From: Isoetes engelmannii
Lineage: Eukaryota > Streptophyta > Lycopodiopsida > Isoetales > Isoetaceae
Direction: 5' to 3'
Assembly: GCA_011763485.2 (NCBI GenBank)
Contig: JAANSK020315928.1
Coordinates: 1 to 30,074 of the forward strand
Length of the DNA: 30,074 nt
Part shown: positions 1-9,845 of the stretch, one piece after another
Numbering within the stretch: position 1 is the first letter of the stretch
Layout of the letters: each line of letters opens with the position of its first letter
Position numbers and translations under genes: made by a program
The notes under the pieces: model-generated
Told to the model about the DNA's origin: nothing
Database searches by the model: none
Seen by the model: the letters and a program-made list of their open reading frames with translations, nothing else

Positions 1-65
1 GTGTTAGATACTTTTTTAGGTAGTTTTATGGTCCCTTATTGGTACTTTTTAAGACAGGGTGTAGC

Positions 66-1194
66 ATGCTTATGCCCAGCAGGTTGTCGATGTTGACACT
101 GACTTTGCTAAAGATGAACAAGAAGATGGTAGTTCTAACACAGCTCGATTGCCTGCCTCAGTCATAGGCTGCAGACGGTGGTGTAGCACGCATATGGAAG
201 ACGCTCTGACACTTGCACGAGCAAAAGGCCATCCTAGCTTTTTCATTACCATGACAACAAACCCACAGTGGAGTGAGATTGTGTCCAGACTTTCTGGAAA
301 CCAAACTGCAGCCGACATTCCAGTAATTGTCGTCAGGTCATTTCATGCAAGGCTAGCCCGATTAAAGTGCCTATTGCGGACACATTTCGGTGAGGTCATA
401 TATTTAATCCATGTAATTGAATTCCAAAAGCGAGGCCTCCCGCATGCACACATTGTCATGAAAGTAAAACCGGACCTTCCGCTTGAGGCAATGGACTCAA
501 TCATTTCTGCAGAATTCCCAAAGTGCCCTGATTTGCTAATCAAAGTTGACAAATATATGGTACATCGGCATTCACCGAGGTGTCAAAAGAAAGCTGGTTG
601 CTGCTGGGGATATCCAAAGAATATCGTTGCAAAGACATATGTAGATGAAAAAGGCTATGTACAATACATGCGATCTAGTGAGCATGATCTGAGTGTAGTT
701 CCATACAATCCATTTCTCTTAACAGAATTTGACTGCCATATTACCATTGATATCTCAGCAACTGTACACATTTTCATGTATCTTTATAAGTACATGTATA
801 AACGTTTGATAAGGTACAATATCGTGTTGATGTTGACAATACCGAGCATAGTGAATTTGATGATTACATCAATGCACGATATTTAACTGCAACAGAAGCA
901 GCTTGGCAAATCATGCGTTATGACATTACACGGAAGGAGCCATCTGTTCAATGTCTTCCAGTTCATCTTCCAGGTAAACGAGCATTTGGTTACACAGATA
1001 AGAAAACCGCATCAACTTTGGAGCGGTATTTCTTGCGACCCCGAAGCATTGAGTTTTCGAATAGCACGTACATTGAATACAATGAGAAGTACACGTTCAA
1101 TCCATGGAAAGGTGGAACCGCATGTACTGATGATGAAGCGCTGGAATTACAGTCAGCAGGTGTAACAAGAAGAGTAGTTCGACGTAGATCCTGA
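66..1194 (+). pseudogene. Helitron Rep (HUH endonuclease) section, frameshifted
   Basis: The Rep domain nicks and joins single-stranded DNA during rolling-circle transposition. In the frame read from the ATG at 149, the HUH motif is RGLPHAHIV, with metal-binding His99 and His101 (bases 443-451). The two-tyrosine motif is YLYKYMYK at residues 211-218, with Tyr211 and Tyr215 as the likely catalytic pair. A Cys/His-rich stretch lies between them (HRHSPRCQKKAGCCWGYP). The catalytic residues therefore survive, but the frame shifts soon after the tyrosines (about 813-829). The continuation (DDYINARYLTATEAAW, then YNEKYTFNPW) is in a second frame that ends at 1194. Homologous frame is open upstream to about 66, so the ATG at 149 is not a true start. 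Confidence 0.88.
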
Positions 1195-1225
1195 GGAGAT
1201 ATTGTGTGCCGAATCAAATTAGTTA

Positions 1226-2387
1226 TTGCCGCGCAATGGAGAGATTTTCTATTTGCGACAAATATTGATGCATACTGCGCCTAGATCTTGGGAAGAGTTA
1301 AAAACATTTCAGGGGCAAACATTTGAAACGTATCAGGAAACAATGCTTGCTATGGGGTTACTCGAAAATAATAGAGAACCATACATTGTCATGGATGAAG
1401 CTATTATATCACTGCATACGGGTCAGCAGTTAAGGTTTCTCTTTGCTTTGTTACTTATAGATGGTGCTCCGGCTATTCCAATGTGGGAAGCGTACCGGGC
1501 AGCATTAACTACTGATTTAATGTCTGAATCTAAAGGATCAGCTGATCTAGGAGAACAAATAGCATTGCAAATGATCGAGTCCACTTTGATGCAACATGGT
1601 GTCTGTGGAACAAGTTTAGGCCTTCCAGGAGTAACCATCCATCCAGACTATGCATTAGAAGAAATATTGAAATTTCCTCATGTCACTGAATATGCAGGCC
1701 AGGGTGAAACAATGCGAATGCAGATGAATGACGAGCAATTGCATGCATATAATTATGTGCATGCCCAACTAGATATGGCCGCCACTCACCCATGCAAGCC
1801 TATCTTTATTGATGGAAAGGCAGGTGCTGGTAAGACATTTCTATTAAATGCCTTATGCTTATCAATCCGCAGCAACTATAAGATTATTCTGCCATGTGCG
1901 ACTACTGGACTTGCTGCATTATTATATCCAGGAGGCAGAACAGCCCACTATTTATTTGAGATACCAGTTTTAGACAATAATGCTGGGATCCATTCATTGT
2001 TGAATCAAATGTCAGATAAGGCCAAACTAATCCGAGCTGCTGAAGTTATAGTGTGGGATGAATTCCCTATGGCCAATAGGGCTGTCATTGATGCTGTGAA
2101 CATCCTCTTGCAAGAAATCTGCGGCAATACCATTCCCTTTGGCGGCAAATGCTTTGTTGCTGGGTGATTTCCGCCAAATTGCACCTATTGTTAAAGGAAG
2201 TGGGCGCCGAGCAACAATTGATGCATCGATCAAATCATCGAGCGCATGGGCATCATTTACTGTTTTAAAACTCCATAAGCCTATTAGAAATGCTGGGGAT
2301 CCTGAACTTGCTGAGCTTGTCAACCGTATTGGTGAAGATACAATGAACGAAACAGTCCAATTAACGTTGTTTAAGCTGGACCAATAA
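1226..2387 (+). pseudogene. Helitron PIF1-like helicase section, frameshifted and truncated
   Basis: Superfamily 1 DNA helicase part of the Helitron protein. A linker typical of plant Helitrons (NGEIFYLRQILMHTAPRSWE, then LAMGLLEN) leads into Walker A GKAGAGKT at residues 197-204 (bases about 1814-1837) and Walker B-like VIVWDEFPM around residue 278. The frame shifts near 2155; GDFRQIAPIV (motif III region) and KLHKPIRN follow in the next frame, to a stop at 2385-2387. The helicase motifs nearer the C-terminus are absent. Host PIF1 genes share the ATPase core, but the Rep section just upstream on the same strand makes Helitron origin the better reading. Confidence 0.88.
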
Positions 2388-2394
2388 GAACTTG

Positions 2395-2640
2395 TTGAAA
2401 AGATTGAAAAAGACGTCATAACCATATCAACTCTCTACTCGCCATGCTAGCTGCAACGTACTCTGCTTCAGTAGTGGACACAGCAACACAATGTTACATA
2501 CCAAGAGATCAAAGAACTATTCATAAAGAAACATGCACCACTTGTAGTATGTCAAAGCATAGTTCATAGTTCCTTTAAGATAGTGAAGAACTCGTTTAGC
2601 TGCATTGCAATGCTGACTGGATCGTCTTCACTTTTGCAAA
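2395..2640 (-). mobile_element. Ty1/copia pol fossil, end of reverse transcriptase to RNase H
   Basis: On the minus strand this stretch shows two copia hallmarks in the expected order: the connection after reverse transcriptase (KRVLHYLKGTMNYA-like) and the RNase H signature VSTTEAEYVAAS. It is a short scrap of an integrated retrotransposon, with no LTRs recognised near it. It is broken, with at least a couple of disruptions, and looks old. It lies directly after the point where the Helitron helicase stops, so it probably either inserted into the Helitron or replaced its end. Confidence 0.8.
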
Positions 2641-2696
2641 TACAGCTTCCTTCGCAGGAGTCCATTTTATGGCAAGAGGAGTCCATTTGCGAGGGG

Positions 2697-2718
2697 AGCT
2701 CTATTTTCAAATAGAGCT
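2697..2718. repeat. Perfect inverted repeat, 10-bp arms, 2-nt loop
   Basis: AGCTCTATTT and AAATAGAGCT flank a TC spacer. CTGA follows two bases later (2721-2724) and then a T, which resembles a Helitron 3' end (hairpin, CTRR, T). The hairpin-to-CTRR gap is shorter than usual, so this is only a candidate terminus. Confidence 0.6.
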
Positions 2719-2845
2719 TGCTGATTTGTGTTATGATCGTGTCAGTAGACTGCAACTTGTACTATTAATCTACCTAGGCAATTCAGCCTCCCGAGGGTTC
2801 AGGCGTGCGACACGCGTCACTGCATTCATTGATTGCACCTCGCCC

Positions 2846-2852
2846 TATAAAG
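2846..2852 (+). promoter_or_regulatory. Candidate TATA box of the ParB/methyltransferase-like gene
   Basis: TATAAAG sits in a GC-richer stretch (about 2770-2990) that contrasts with its surroundings, 114 bp upstream of an ATG at 2960 that opens a short exon with a clean splice donor. Position and context fit a plant core promoter plus 5' leader. No transcript evidence is available. Confidence 0.5.
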
Positions 2853-4208
2853 TCGCACCGCATTTGTTCCGGCCGCTCTTGAAAATCAGGAGCGCCTCCG
2901 CCTCCCTCGAGCGCCTAGCGGTTCTGGTTTTGGCGATCGTCGAAAAGGTCAAGCTCCCGATGGCGCCCGTAAAATCTTCCAAAAAAGGTATGTTTTCAGT
3001 ATTTTTTTTTGCATGTGCTTGTTCGTAAGCTAGGCTGATTGATATATTTCTAGTTTTGAGCTCAGGAAGATCACGACGATCTTCTTGAGCTGGGCTAATA
3101 TATCTGTTTTGACCGTCCTTAGTATCCACCCTTTACCCGCCCAGCTCGCGAGAATCGCCTTGGCGATCTCTCGGAGTGAGGCAGACATGCTTTCCTTCCG
3201 GGAGTCAGGACTTGTTACGCATTAGACAAGGTCTTGTCAATCGCAGCCGCAATGTTTGTGGCCCTTCAATCCTAGTACGAATAAAAGGAAACGAGGAAGA
3301 GGTTGTATCCTGCAGAAGCTCGGACAGCAATGGTTGATGAGTTCTGAGGTTCCATCCTATCTTTCAATGCCTCCTAGGATCGCGCCCGTGATTCCTTAAA
3401 GCCTCTAATATCCATCCTGCTGTCTTGTGGGGCATCCAACGCCCTGGTTGCTCCATTTGCATCTCACTGAATCTCGATGTTCCATTCATTGATTGTTTTA
3501 GAATTTCATGTAGTACTTTCTTTTACGCTGCTTCGATCATTCGCGGCCACGATCTTCTAATGCAAAATTCTTTGACGTTGCAGAGCCCGAGATGTTTCAA
3601 GGACTTCGCGAGTGCATACAACCTCAAAAAATTATCAACCCGGTCCACATACGAAGTGGTGTATGGAGATAGCACAAGTCGTGCCTCAAAAAGAGGGGGA
3701 CAAGCGAAAGGACCTATGTCTATTCATCGCGAGCCTAGAGATGAATAAGCCTGGTGAGCAAATAAGAATATTAATATGTATGTGGCCCGGTTCGACCAGT
3801 AAGGCCGCCGATGCTATTTTGTGTCATGTTGAAGACGTCTTTGGCCACCAGTTCCTGAATTTCGTCATGCAGAGGAAGAATTATGACCCCTCTATGATGA
3901 TGGCAAGTACCCGTAGGTCGAAAGCAGGGAAGAAGGATCACATCGCAAATGGTTACGGATGGGCACTGCCATCTTATGAATCGTTGGAGTTTGCTGGTCT
4001 GAAATGCTCTATGGACATTGTCCAAGGGTTCAAAATATGCAGACAGCACATGTTTTATGACAAGAAACCACCAAGCTGCGCCATAAAGGCTTTCAAGGAC
4101 GACAAAATGCCTACCAGAATGGATAGCTCATGGCTAGCTGCCAGATGTAAGGAGATAAATAGAGACATCTTCGTGAAGAGTGAACCCTGTTCAAGTGCTG
4201 TGTCGCCC

Positions 4209-4330
4209 AACAGGAAAAAACCAACTCCTCCAAGATTGAGCACGAAAGAACCGACTCCTCCAAGATTGAGCCCATCTTCAAGGGCTGTGTCGCCCCAACA
4301 ACCGAGGCCTGTGTCGCTGCAACAACCGGC
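4209..4330 (+). repeat. Ser/Pro-rich coding repeats in linker
   Basis: The linker of the methyltransferase-like gene repeats PTPPRLS twice, followed by related AVSP and PVSLQQP units. At DNA level the CTCCTCCAAGATTGAGC segment recurs at a spacing of about 36 bp. This looks like a disordered, slippage-prone linker between the N-terminal region and the ParB-like part. Confidence 0.7.
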
Positions 4331-4544
4331 TGAGAGTTCGAAGGGCAAGTCCTCTGAATCTTTGGAAGAAAGCCAACGGACAGGCAACTCAACGGGTTGG
4401 GGATTGAATACCATTTTGGAAGAAAGTCAACAGTCGGGCAAAATTTCAAGGGAAAGAAAACACGACGACTCCACATTGCCCAGGGAGACCACATCAGGCA
4501 TCAAGATCAAAGTTAAAGAGCCAAGCGGGCCCAAGCACAACGTC

Positions 4545-4604
4545 CCAGAAAGAGAGTTGTGAACTGTGCTCTGTCCAGAAAGAGAGTTGCAAACTGTGCT
4601 CTAC
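4545..4604 (+). repeat. 30-bp tandem duplication
   Basis: Two adjacent 30-bp copies (4545-4574 and 4575-4604) beginning CCAGAAAGAGAGTTG and differing at a few bases. They encode the repeated peptide PEREL at the entry to the ParB-like stretch. Confidence 0.85.
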
Positions 4605-7250
4605 GTCCCGCCCACACCAGTCCCAGTACTTCCATCCGAGTTGAAGTTCAATCCGGCAGATGAAAAAAGGGTGGCAGAGACGACAACTTTGAAATTGGAG
4701 CAGTATAAAAGGTACTATCCAATGGGTGTATTATGGTTCATAGATGTTAGCATATATGATTGCTCCCCTGCACCGCCCTACAGGACGCACATGACCAGGC
4801 CTAACGAGCATGTGATGACGTTGATAAAGTCTTTCAGATAAAGTCCCCACGACATTCTGATGCCGGCTGATCTTGTTCCATATGATCCTGCCACGGGCAA
4901 GCAAGTAACTTGGAGCCATCATGATGATCTCAGGGGTAAAATATATTACATCATATCTGGGAACCATTCCATTTTTTTCCGCTTGGATCCTTCGTAGCGG
5001 GTTTGGTTCCCCTCAATAGAAGGCTGCATTCTCCAGGGGTATATGCAAGAAGAAGGGCAAGGATTCTGAACGGAAACTTGAGTAACACAGAATACCTGCG
5101 TCTGTCCATCGAGTGCAATGAAATCATTGCAACACAGTGTACAAGGAGCCTCTCATCGAAAAATTTCAACAACTGAGAAATCAACATCAAGTGCTCAGGT
5201 CGCCGATACAGGGCAAATCTGAAAACTAGCAGGCATGTTGGTAGATCACTTTTAATTATACGGACTTGATTGCCCTTGGAGCTCGCCATAGCGATTGTCC
5301 TGAGCAATTATTAATAATGTTTTGCCTTCTTGCATTAAGCAGGATCGCCATGGCGATCATGTTAACCCTTTTATGTTATGACAGGAATTTCAAGAGGTGG
5401 CTGAAAGATGAGAAGCAGTGGATATTCCTTCCCGAACCCACCTGGGCCAAGATGGTGGAAGTTGTTGGGCAGTGGGTTAAGAAACAGTTACGCGACGACC
5501 AGGGCAATCTCCCTAAAAGACCGACCAAAGATTTCTTTAACAAGACCTTTCTTCGTTCTCTTAGAGGCATGTCAACTGTTGAGGTCGATCGGTTGATGGA
5601 TGAGATACTTCATGGCATATTTTACTTGAAGCCGTGTACAGGTTACACGGTCCGATTTGACTATAAGCAGCGGGCAGCGGATCTGAGCATGTTGACTTTG
5701 ATGGCGAGAGAGGTTCTCCACCATGTCAATAGTAACACAGAAGTGCAATATCTCCGCTTCAAAGATCCCCTCGCCGCATATCCTGCTTTTATAGATCAGC
5801 GTCTTCTCGACAATGCCAGCATGGATACTCCCTACATAAAACAGAATATCAACAAACCAACAGTTTTGGGTACTTTGCCCTCTGCAATGCTAACCTCTAT
5901 TAATGAAATTCTACAGCCCGAAGATGACAAATTGCGTCAACACCAGAGAAACAGCGTCCAAATATGTACAAATGCTAGTATCCTAGTTAACCCTGTCCTC
6001 GAGCATGCCTAGCTACTCTGTGTCAACATGAGAGGTTTCAAGACAGATTGGACGGTATCTCAATTCCTGGACTTGTATCTAAGGGTCACGGCAATGACCA
6101 TGGCTAAAACCTTTCACCTGCTGATGTTACTTCTTCCAGGCCAAATGGCAAACTGCCTCTATAGCCATCCCAAATCATTGGGGGTGATTGCATTTATATT
6201 GGCACCTATGATCATCCTGAGTTCGAGAACAAAAAACGCGTAAATCAACACCAGTACTTTGTCCCCGACATCGTCATCAATAGAAGTGAGTCCAAGGGCC
6301 TGCCTAAACAGGAAAGATTGGATTTGCGCTTCACTTTGCCGGATCATCCAGCAGAGAATATTGAATTGCCAAAGATGGCCATAACTGGTGACGATGAGGC
6401 TGACAAAAAAGAGAAGAAACACAAGAGGACCATGTTCACAGCCAGAATGAAATATCATTGGATGTCAATGGATGGCGATAAAATCCTCCCACCGCAGCTG
6501 AAAATGTGTTATGCTAATTACATCGTGCAGCAGCTTGTACCGCATGATGGTTGCGTGTTCGACTTCTTTTCATGTGGTACATGTTCTAGGGTTGCTTTGC
6601 TCCAGGAGAAGAAGAGTGTGGCTCTGGAATACGATGAAAGAAAAACAAGGTTTCTTCAAAGTTTCTTCACTTGGAGGTGGATGTTGGTGGCCATTTCAAG
6701 ACCTTCATATTCGATGTCGATTGGTTTGACCTCCATTTAAGGGGGCCCAGACCTACTGTAAGGAGTGACACTACAAGTGGCTGTTTTGCTGTCAATGCTA
6801 GCAAAATGTACCCTGGTTGTCCTTCCAGACAATTGTGAACAGGTATGCTTATACACACATATTCATCGTCTAAATTTTGGACCATCAATATCAGTTTAAC
6901 CGAAGGCTTTCCTCACCAGGTTTTTTTCGTCCCCGACCGCGACAGGACCCAACATGGTGGTTTATCATACAAACTACACCGAGGGGACGACCAATATTCC
7001 AAGGTGTTGTTCGAGAGGAGCCAGAAAGTTCTGCAGAGCCCCATGGCACAAACTTACCCGAGAGGGAACATCAGGAGGACGGACCACTAGCTCTCATACA
7101 ACATCTCACACACGAGCAAATCCACAAAATATAGATGTACTTCAGGAATACAAATGTAATCTAGTGATGACAATGATGACTCCTAGCTAGCACCGAGCAG
7201 AGATCGCCATTGAATTCTATATTTGTAATATTATGCACGTATTCAATTCC

Positions 7251-7256
7251 AATAAA
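7251..7256 (+). terminator. Candidate poly(A) signal AATAAA
   Basis: AATAAA, preceded by a T-rich stretch with TTTGTAATATT, lies about 60 bp after the last open frames of the ParB/methyltransferase-like gene. With the TATA box at 2846 it would define a unit of about 4.4 kb. Confidence 0.4.
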
Positions 7257-7259
7257 AAT

Positions 7260-8233
7260 CCATTCACTTCAATTCTTTCCTTTTTCTTTTTGTCCATGTA
7301 ATTGTGTCAGACGGAAAAAGTTGAGTGCGAGTTCCATAATAGCCTTGCACCCTTGCCCTTGTCGGATCCATCCAGGACCTTGCACCTTGTCCTCGCGTAG
7401 GAGGAGGATGTTGACGCCAAAAGACGGGACCTCAAGAACCCTCCGGAGGCAATTTCCCCCAAAACTCTTCTCGTAAGGCCCCGACGATGGACGAGCGACT
7501 TCCCCACCCCAGAATTGTAAATTGACTCTGCCATCAGACTCAGAACGCCAGTATTACCGTACAGAACAAGTCTCATGGGCATGAGGCTGCCCCTTCTCCA
7601 AGAAGCTTCAAAGTACCTCCCCCTTGTCCTATTTCTAGATGTTTTCATGATGGGTGTCAAAAAGACAGATTTTTGAACTTGCTTTCGATCAGGCATAAGT
7701 TCCTTGCCATCAAAAATTTCTTTCATATATTTCCACTATGTAGTACCACTACAAGAAGGAAGTGTAACGTCCAGTCGAGGTGAACTTACTTTGATTCCAC
7801 AACATATCTTGCCAATGTAAAGTTAGAAGATGCAATCCAACTGAGGTATTTAGTTACAAAATTTTGGAATATTGGAGATTTAGAGAAAAAAAAACTTTAT
7901 TAACATTTCAAAAAATAGTTACAAAATACTTTTTTTCTAAGGGATTTATAATCCTATCCGAACCTATACATTTGAACTCTAAAGACCCTTTATTAACCAT
8001 GCTACAAGTCTCACAGACTTGGCCAACATTAGGTTTATAAACCAATTTATGTTGGCAGACCAAAAGGTCCGCCTACGGGTCATAGGGCCTTGGCAACTCT
8101 TGTTAGCGGGCTTCCAGTTTCATTTCTTGGGTAAACTACCCATATGCATCCCATCTTCTTCTTCTTCTTTTTCCTTGGGCTTTACGACAAGCCCGAAGGT
8201 TTTTATGGCACTTGCACTTGAACTTCCATGGCA
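7260..8233. other. Intergenic DNA, no gene recognised
   Basis: Open frames here (for example a 139-codon minus-strand frame at 7307-7726 and a plus-strand one at 8019-8330) show no motif, splice structure or family resemblance that I can name. From about 7760 the sequence is AT-rich. A short direct repeat of CATGGCACTTGCACTTG occurs near 8205-8245. Confidence 0.5.
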
Positions 8234-8253
8234 CTTGCACTTGCAAGTGCAAG
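8234..8253. repeat. 20-bp perfect palindrome
   Basis: CTTGCACTTG is followed immediately by its reverse complement CAAGTGCAAG, with no spacer. It lies within short repeats of GCACTTG, which probably explain how it arose. Confidence 0.9.
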
Positions 8254-8405
8254 AGGAAGTTGTGCTTGAGGAACCCTTGGTTATAAGCGGCCATGGTCCT
8301 GCACCTATCTTATATCCTAATCCTACCTAAAGTCTAGGTTATGCATGTGGGATAATTTGTTAGCAAAAATTCGTTAGCAAAACCCTAAATCTGAAATTTC
8401 GTATG

Positions 8406-8525
8406 ACGTCATTATAACCAAATACGTCGTGTACATGTCGCACGCAATGTCAAACTGTATAATATGGTCAAGAAATAACGTCGCGCGTGACGTGCTACAT
8501 CACTAATGACGTCGCACGTGACGTG
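8406..8525. promoter_or_regulatory. Cluster of seven ACGT-core motifs with 31-bp repeat
   Basis: ACGT cores begin at 8406, 8424, 8478, 8490, 8509, 8516 and 8521. Several lie in TGACGTC or CACGTG contexts, the classic sites of plant bZIP factors (TGA, HY5, ABF types) and some bHLH factors. Part of the cluster is an imperfect 31-bp tandem repeat whose 17-bp core ACGTCGCxCGTGACGTG appears at 8478-8494 and 8509-8525. The MLO start is about 1.3 kb downstream, so a distal regulatory role is possible but unproven. Confidence 0.55.
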
Positions 8526-9845
8526 GAGACATTGAAATTTTTGAAAAGGTAATTTTCCATCCTTAGTTGGTACTGTAGGTTTGAGCTAGTACTGATATTT
8601 ATCAACTACGAGATGTACCATGCAAGGTATGATGTTTTGGTTGCCTGTAAGTTGTCGTCAATAACCAAGCCTCTGCCAAGGAAGCACAGCCGTCCAAAGG
8701 ACGCTTCGCGGTTTAGCAAGCTCCCTCGGCCATGAACCAGCCTTTTCTTTACATGGATTTGATAACCATAGAAAGTGAATTGTGGGAAAATGAACATTGC
8801 ATTGATATCTTCATCTCACTTATGCAATTCCGATGATCCCTGCCTATTACGCAGAAGTGTGGCACTCTAGAGCAAGATATCACAAACTTTTGTCACATAT
8901 GTTTGAATCCCCATTCTATCTTATTGGTAATGATGTTGTCAGCTTCTCCACATTTGCTCAAAAGTCTTCTAATCAAGATCTAGAAAGGTTATATTCATCG
9001 TGCTTTCTCGAGATATACCCAGTTTCAGTCCCGTTTCCACAATCGCCAAATCACCTGTCTCAGGACTTTCGAAACTCTTCAAATTTGATGTTACCCTTTT
9101 GTAAGAATGGTGTATTTTCTTTGAAGCCCTCTTTTTGACATCCTTCTCCATCTCTCGATACCCCATCTCCTATAAGTATCATAAAGAACAAGCCCTCTTC
9201 TTCAACATTGTTCCAACTTTTTCTTATGGAAGGAGAATGCCTTTTTCATTTCCCTCATTCTCCATTCGGTTCTTATCATCTGCTATTTCAAAATCTACTT
9301 GTGGTTATTATGATGGAAGTAGACTTACACGTCTTTCACCATACAAAAGCCTTATATATTCATCTACCCGAAGCAATAGTCTATACTTCGTACAAAAATA
9401 GCATGAGTTTCAAATGTTTATTTGCTAGGAATCTATTAGTTGTTTCAAATGTTTATTTGCTAGGAAAATCAAACCATGGTTCATAGTAACCTTTAATGAC
9501 ATCCTAGTTTGGCTCCTTGATAAATCTTCCTCTCTTCTTCTTTCCCAGTTCTTCCTTGTTTTTCCTACCCTTTCCCCAACCTTGTGTTTCTGCTAGTTAG
9601 GATAATATATAGTTGCACACATGCTTCTCTGTATTCCAAATTCTAGAAGTTTGGAAAATTTTGCATATAAATTTCGTGTAAATGGCGGCCTACACGATGT
9701 GAAAGCATGTTCAGCATTTACGTTTGATCACAGCCGTTATCCCCAAGCAGACTGATCGGAGCCGTTGGCGAGAATGCATGAGGCTTGAACGTGTGACCTT
9801 GGTCTGCTTGTTTAGATATGAAGCCAGATTTGTATGTGCATTGCA
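8526..9845. other. Intergenic DNA upstream of MLO gene, small direct repeat
   Basis: No gene recognised. A 25-bp sequence starting GTTTCAAATGTTTATTTGC occurs twice at a 35-bp spacing (9407 and 9442). Open frames at 8833-9138 and 9135-9486 lack recognisable motifs. The last 300 bp or so should contain the MLO promoter and leader, but no convincing TATA box was chosen. Confidence 0.5.

Larger units (their letters stand above)
1..2388 (+). mobile_element. Decayed autonomous Helitron, left part outside window
   Basis: Rolling-circle DNA transposon. A Rep (HUH) section at about 66-1194 is followed on the same strand by a PIF1-like helicase section at about 1226-2388, the order of the Helitron RepHel protein. 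The reading frame is already open at about position 66, so more coding sequence probably lies left of the window. The frame changes near 813-829, stops at 1192-1194, resumes by 1226 in another frame and shifts again near 2155, so the copy is dead. The helicase ends before its C-terminal motifs, where copia-like sequence begins. No 5' TC end is visible, and a 3' CTRR end cannot be placed securely. Confidence 0.9.
2960..7190 (+). pseudogene. Decayed gene, ParB-like plus DNA amino-methyltransferase-like
   Basis: Unnamed multi-part coding unit. A short first exon (2960-2987, MAPVKSSKK) ends at a GTATGT donor; the next coding block follows a CAG acceptor at 3583. The blocks are: an N-terminal region (about 3612-4100; GPHTKWCMEIAQ, FVMQRKNYDPS); a Ser/Pro-rich linker (about 4190-4340); a stretch ending YYIISGNHS (about 4570-4970), resembling the GxHR-type core of ParB/sulfiredoxin folds; a helical middle (about 5040-6005); and a C-terminal block (about 6212-6740) with VFDFFSCGTCSRVALL and VALEYDERKTRF. 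That block matches the motif X-motif I region of beta-class N4/N6 amino-methyltransferases, where an FxGxG-like loop binds S-adenosylmethionine. A likely motif IV region (LLCVNMRGFKTDW) precedes it, but the DPPY-type catalytic residues are not evident. The blocks lie in different frames with several breaks, so this copy is probably inactive. Domain names are my inference from short motifs. Confidence 0.5.

Noticed and set aside
5343-5358. Perfect palindrome GATCGCCATGGCGATC in the methyltransferase-like unit
   Set aside because: Real, with similar GGCGATC motifs near 2934 and 3151, but in GC-rich coding-like DNA it may be chance and no function is indicated.
7307-7726. 139-codon minus-strand frame near the methyltransferase-like gene
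   Set aside because: No recognisable domain, no splice or promoter context; antisense to the 3' flank.
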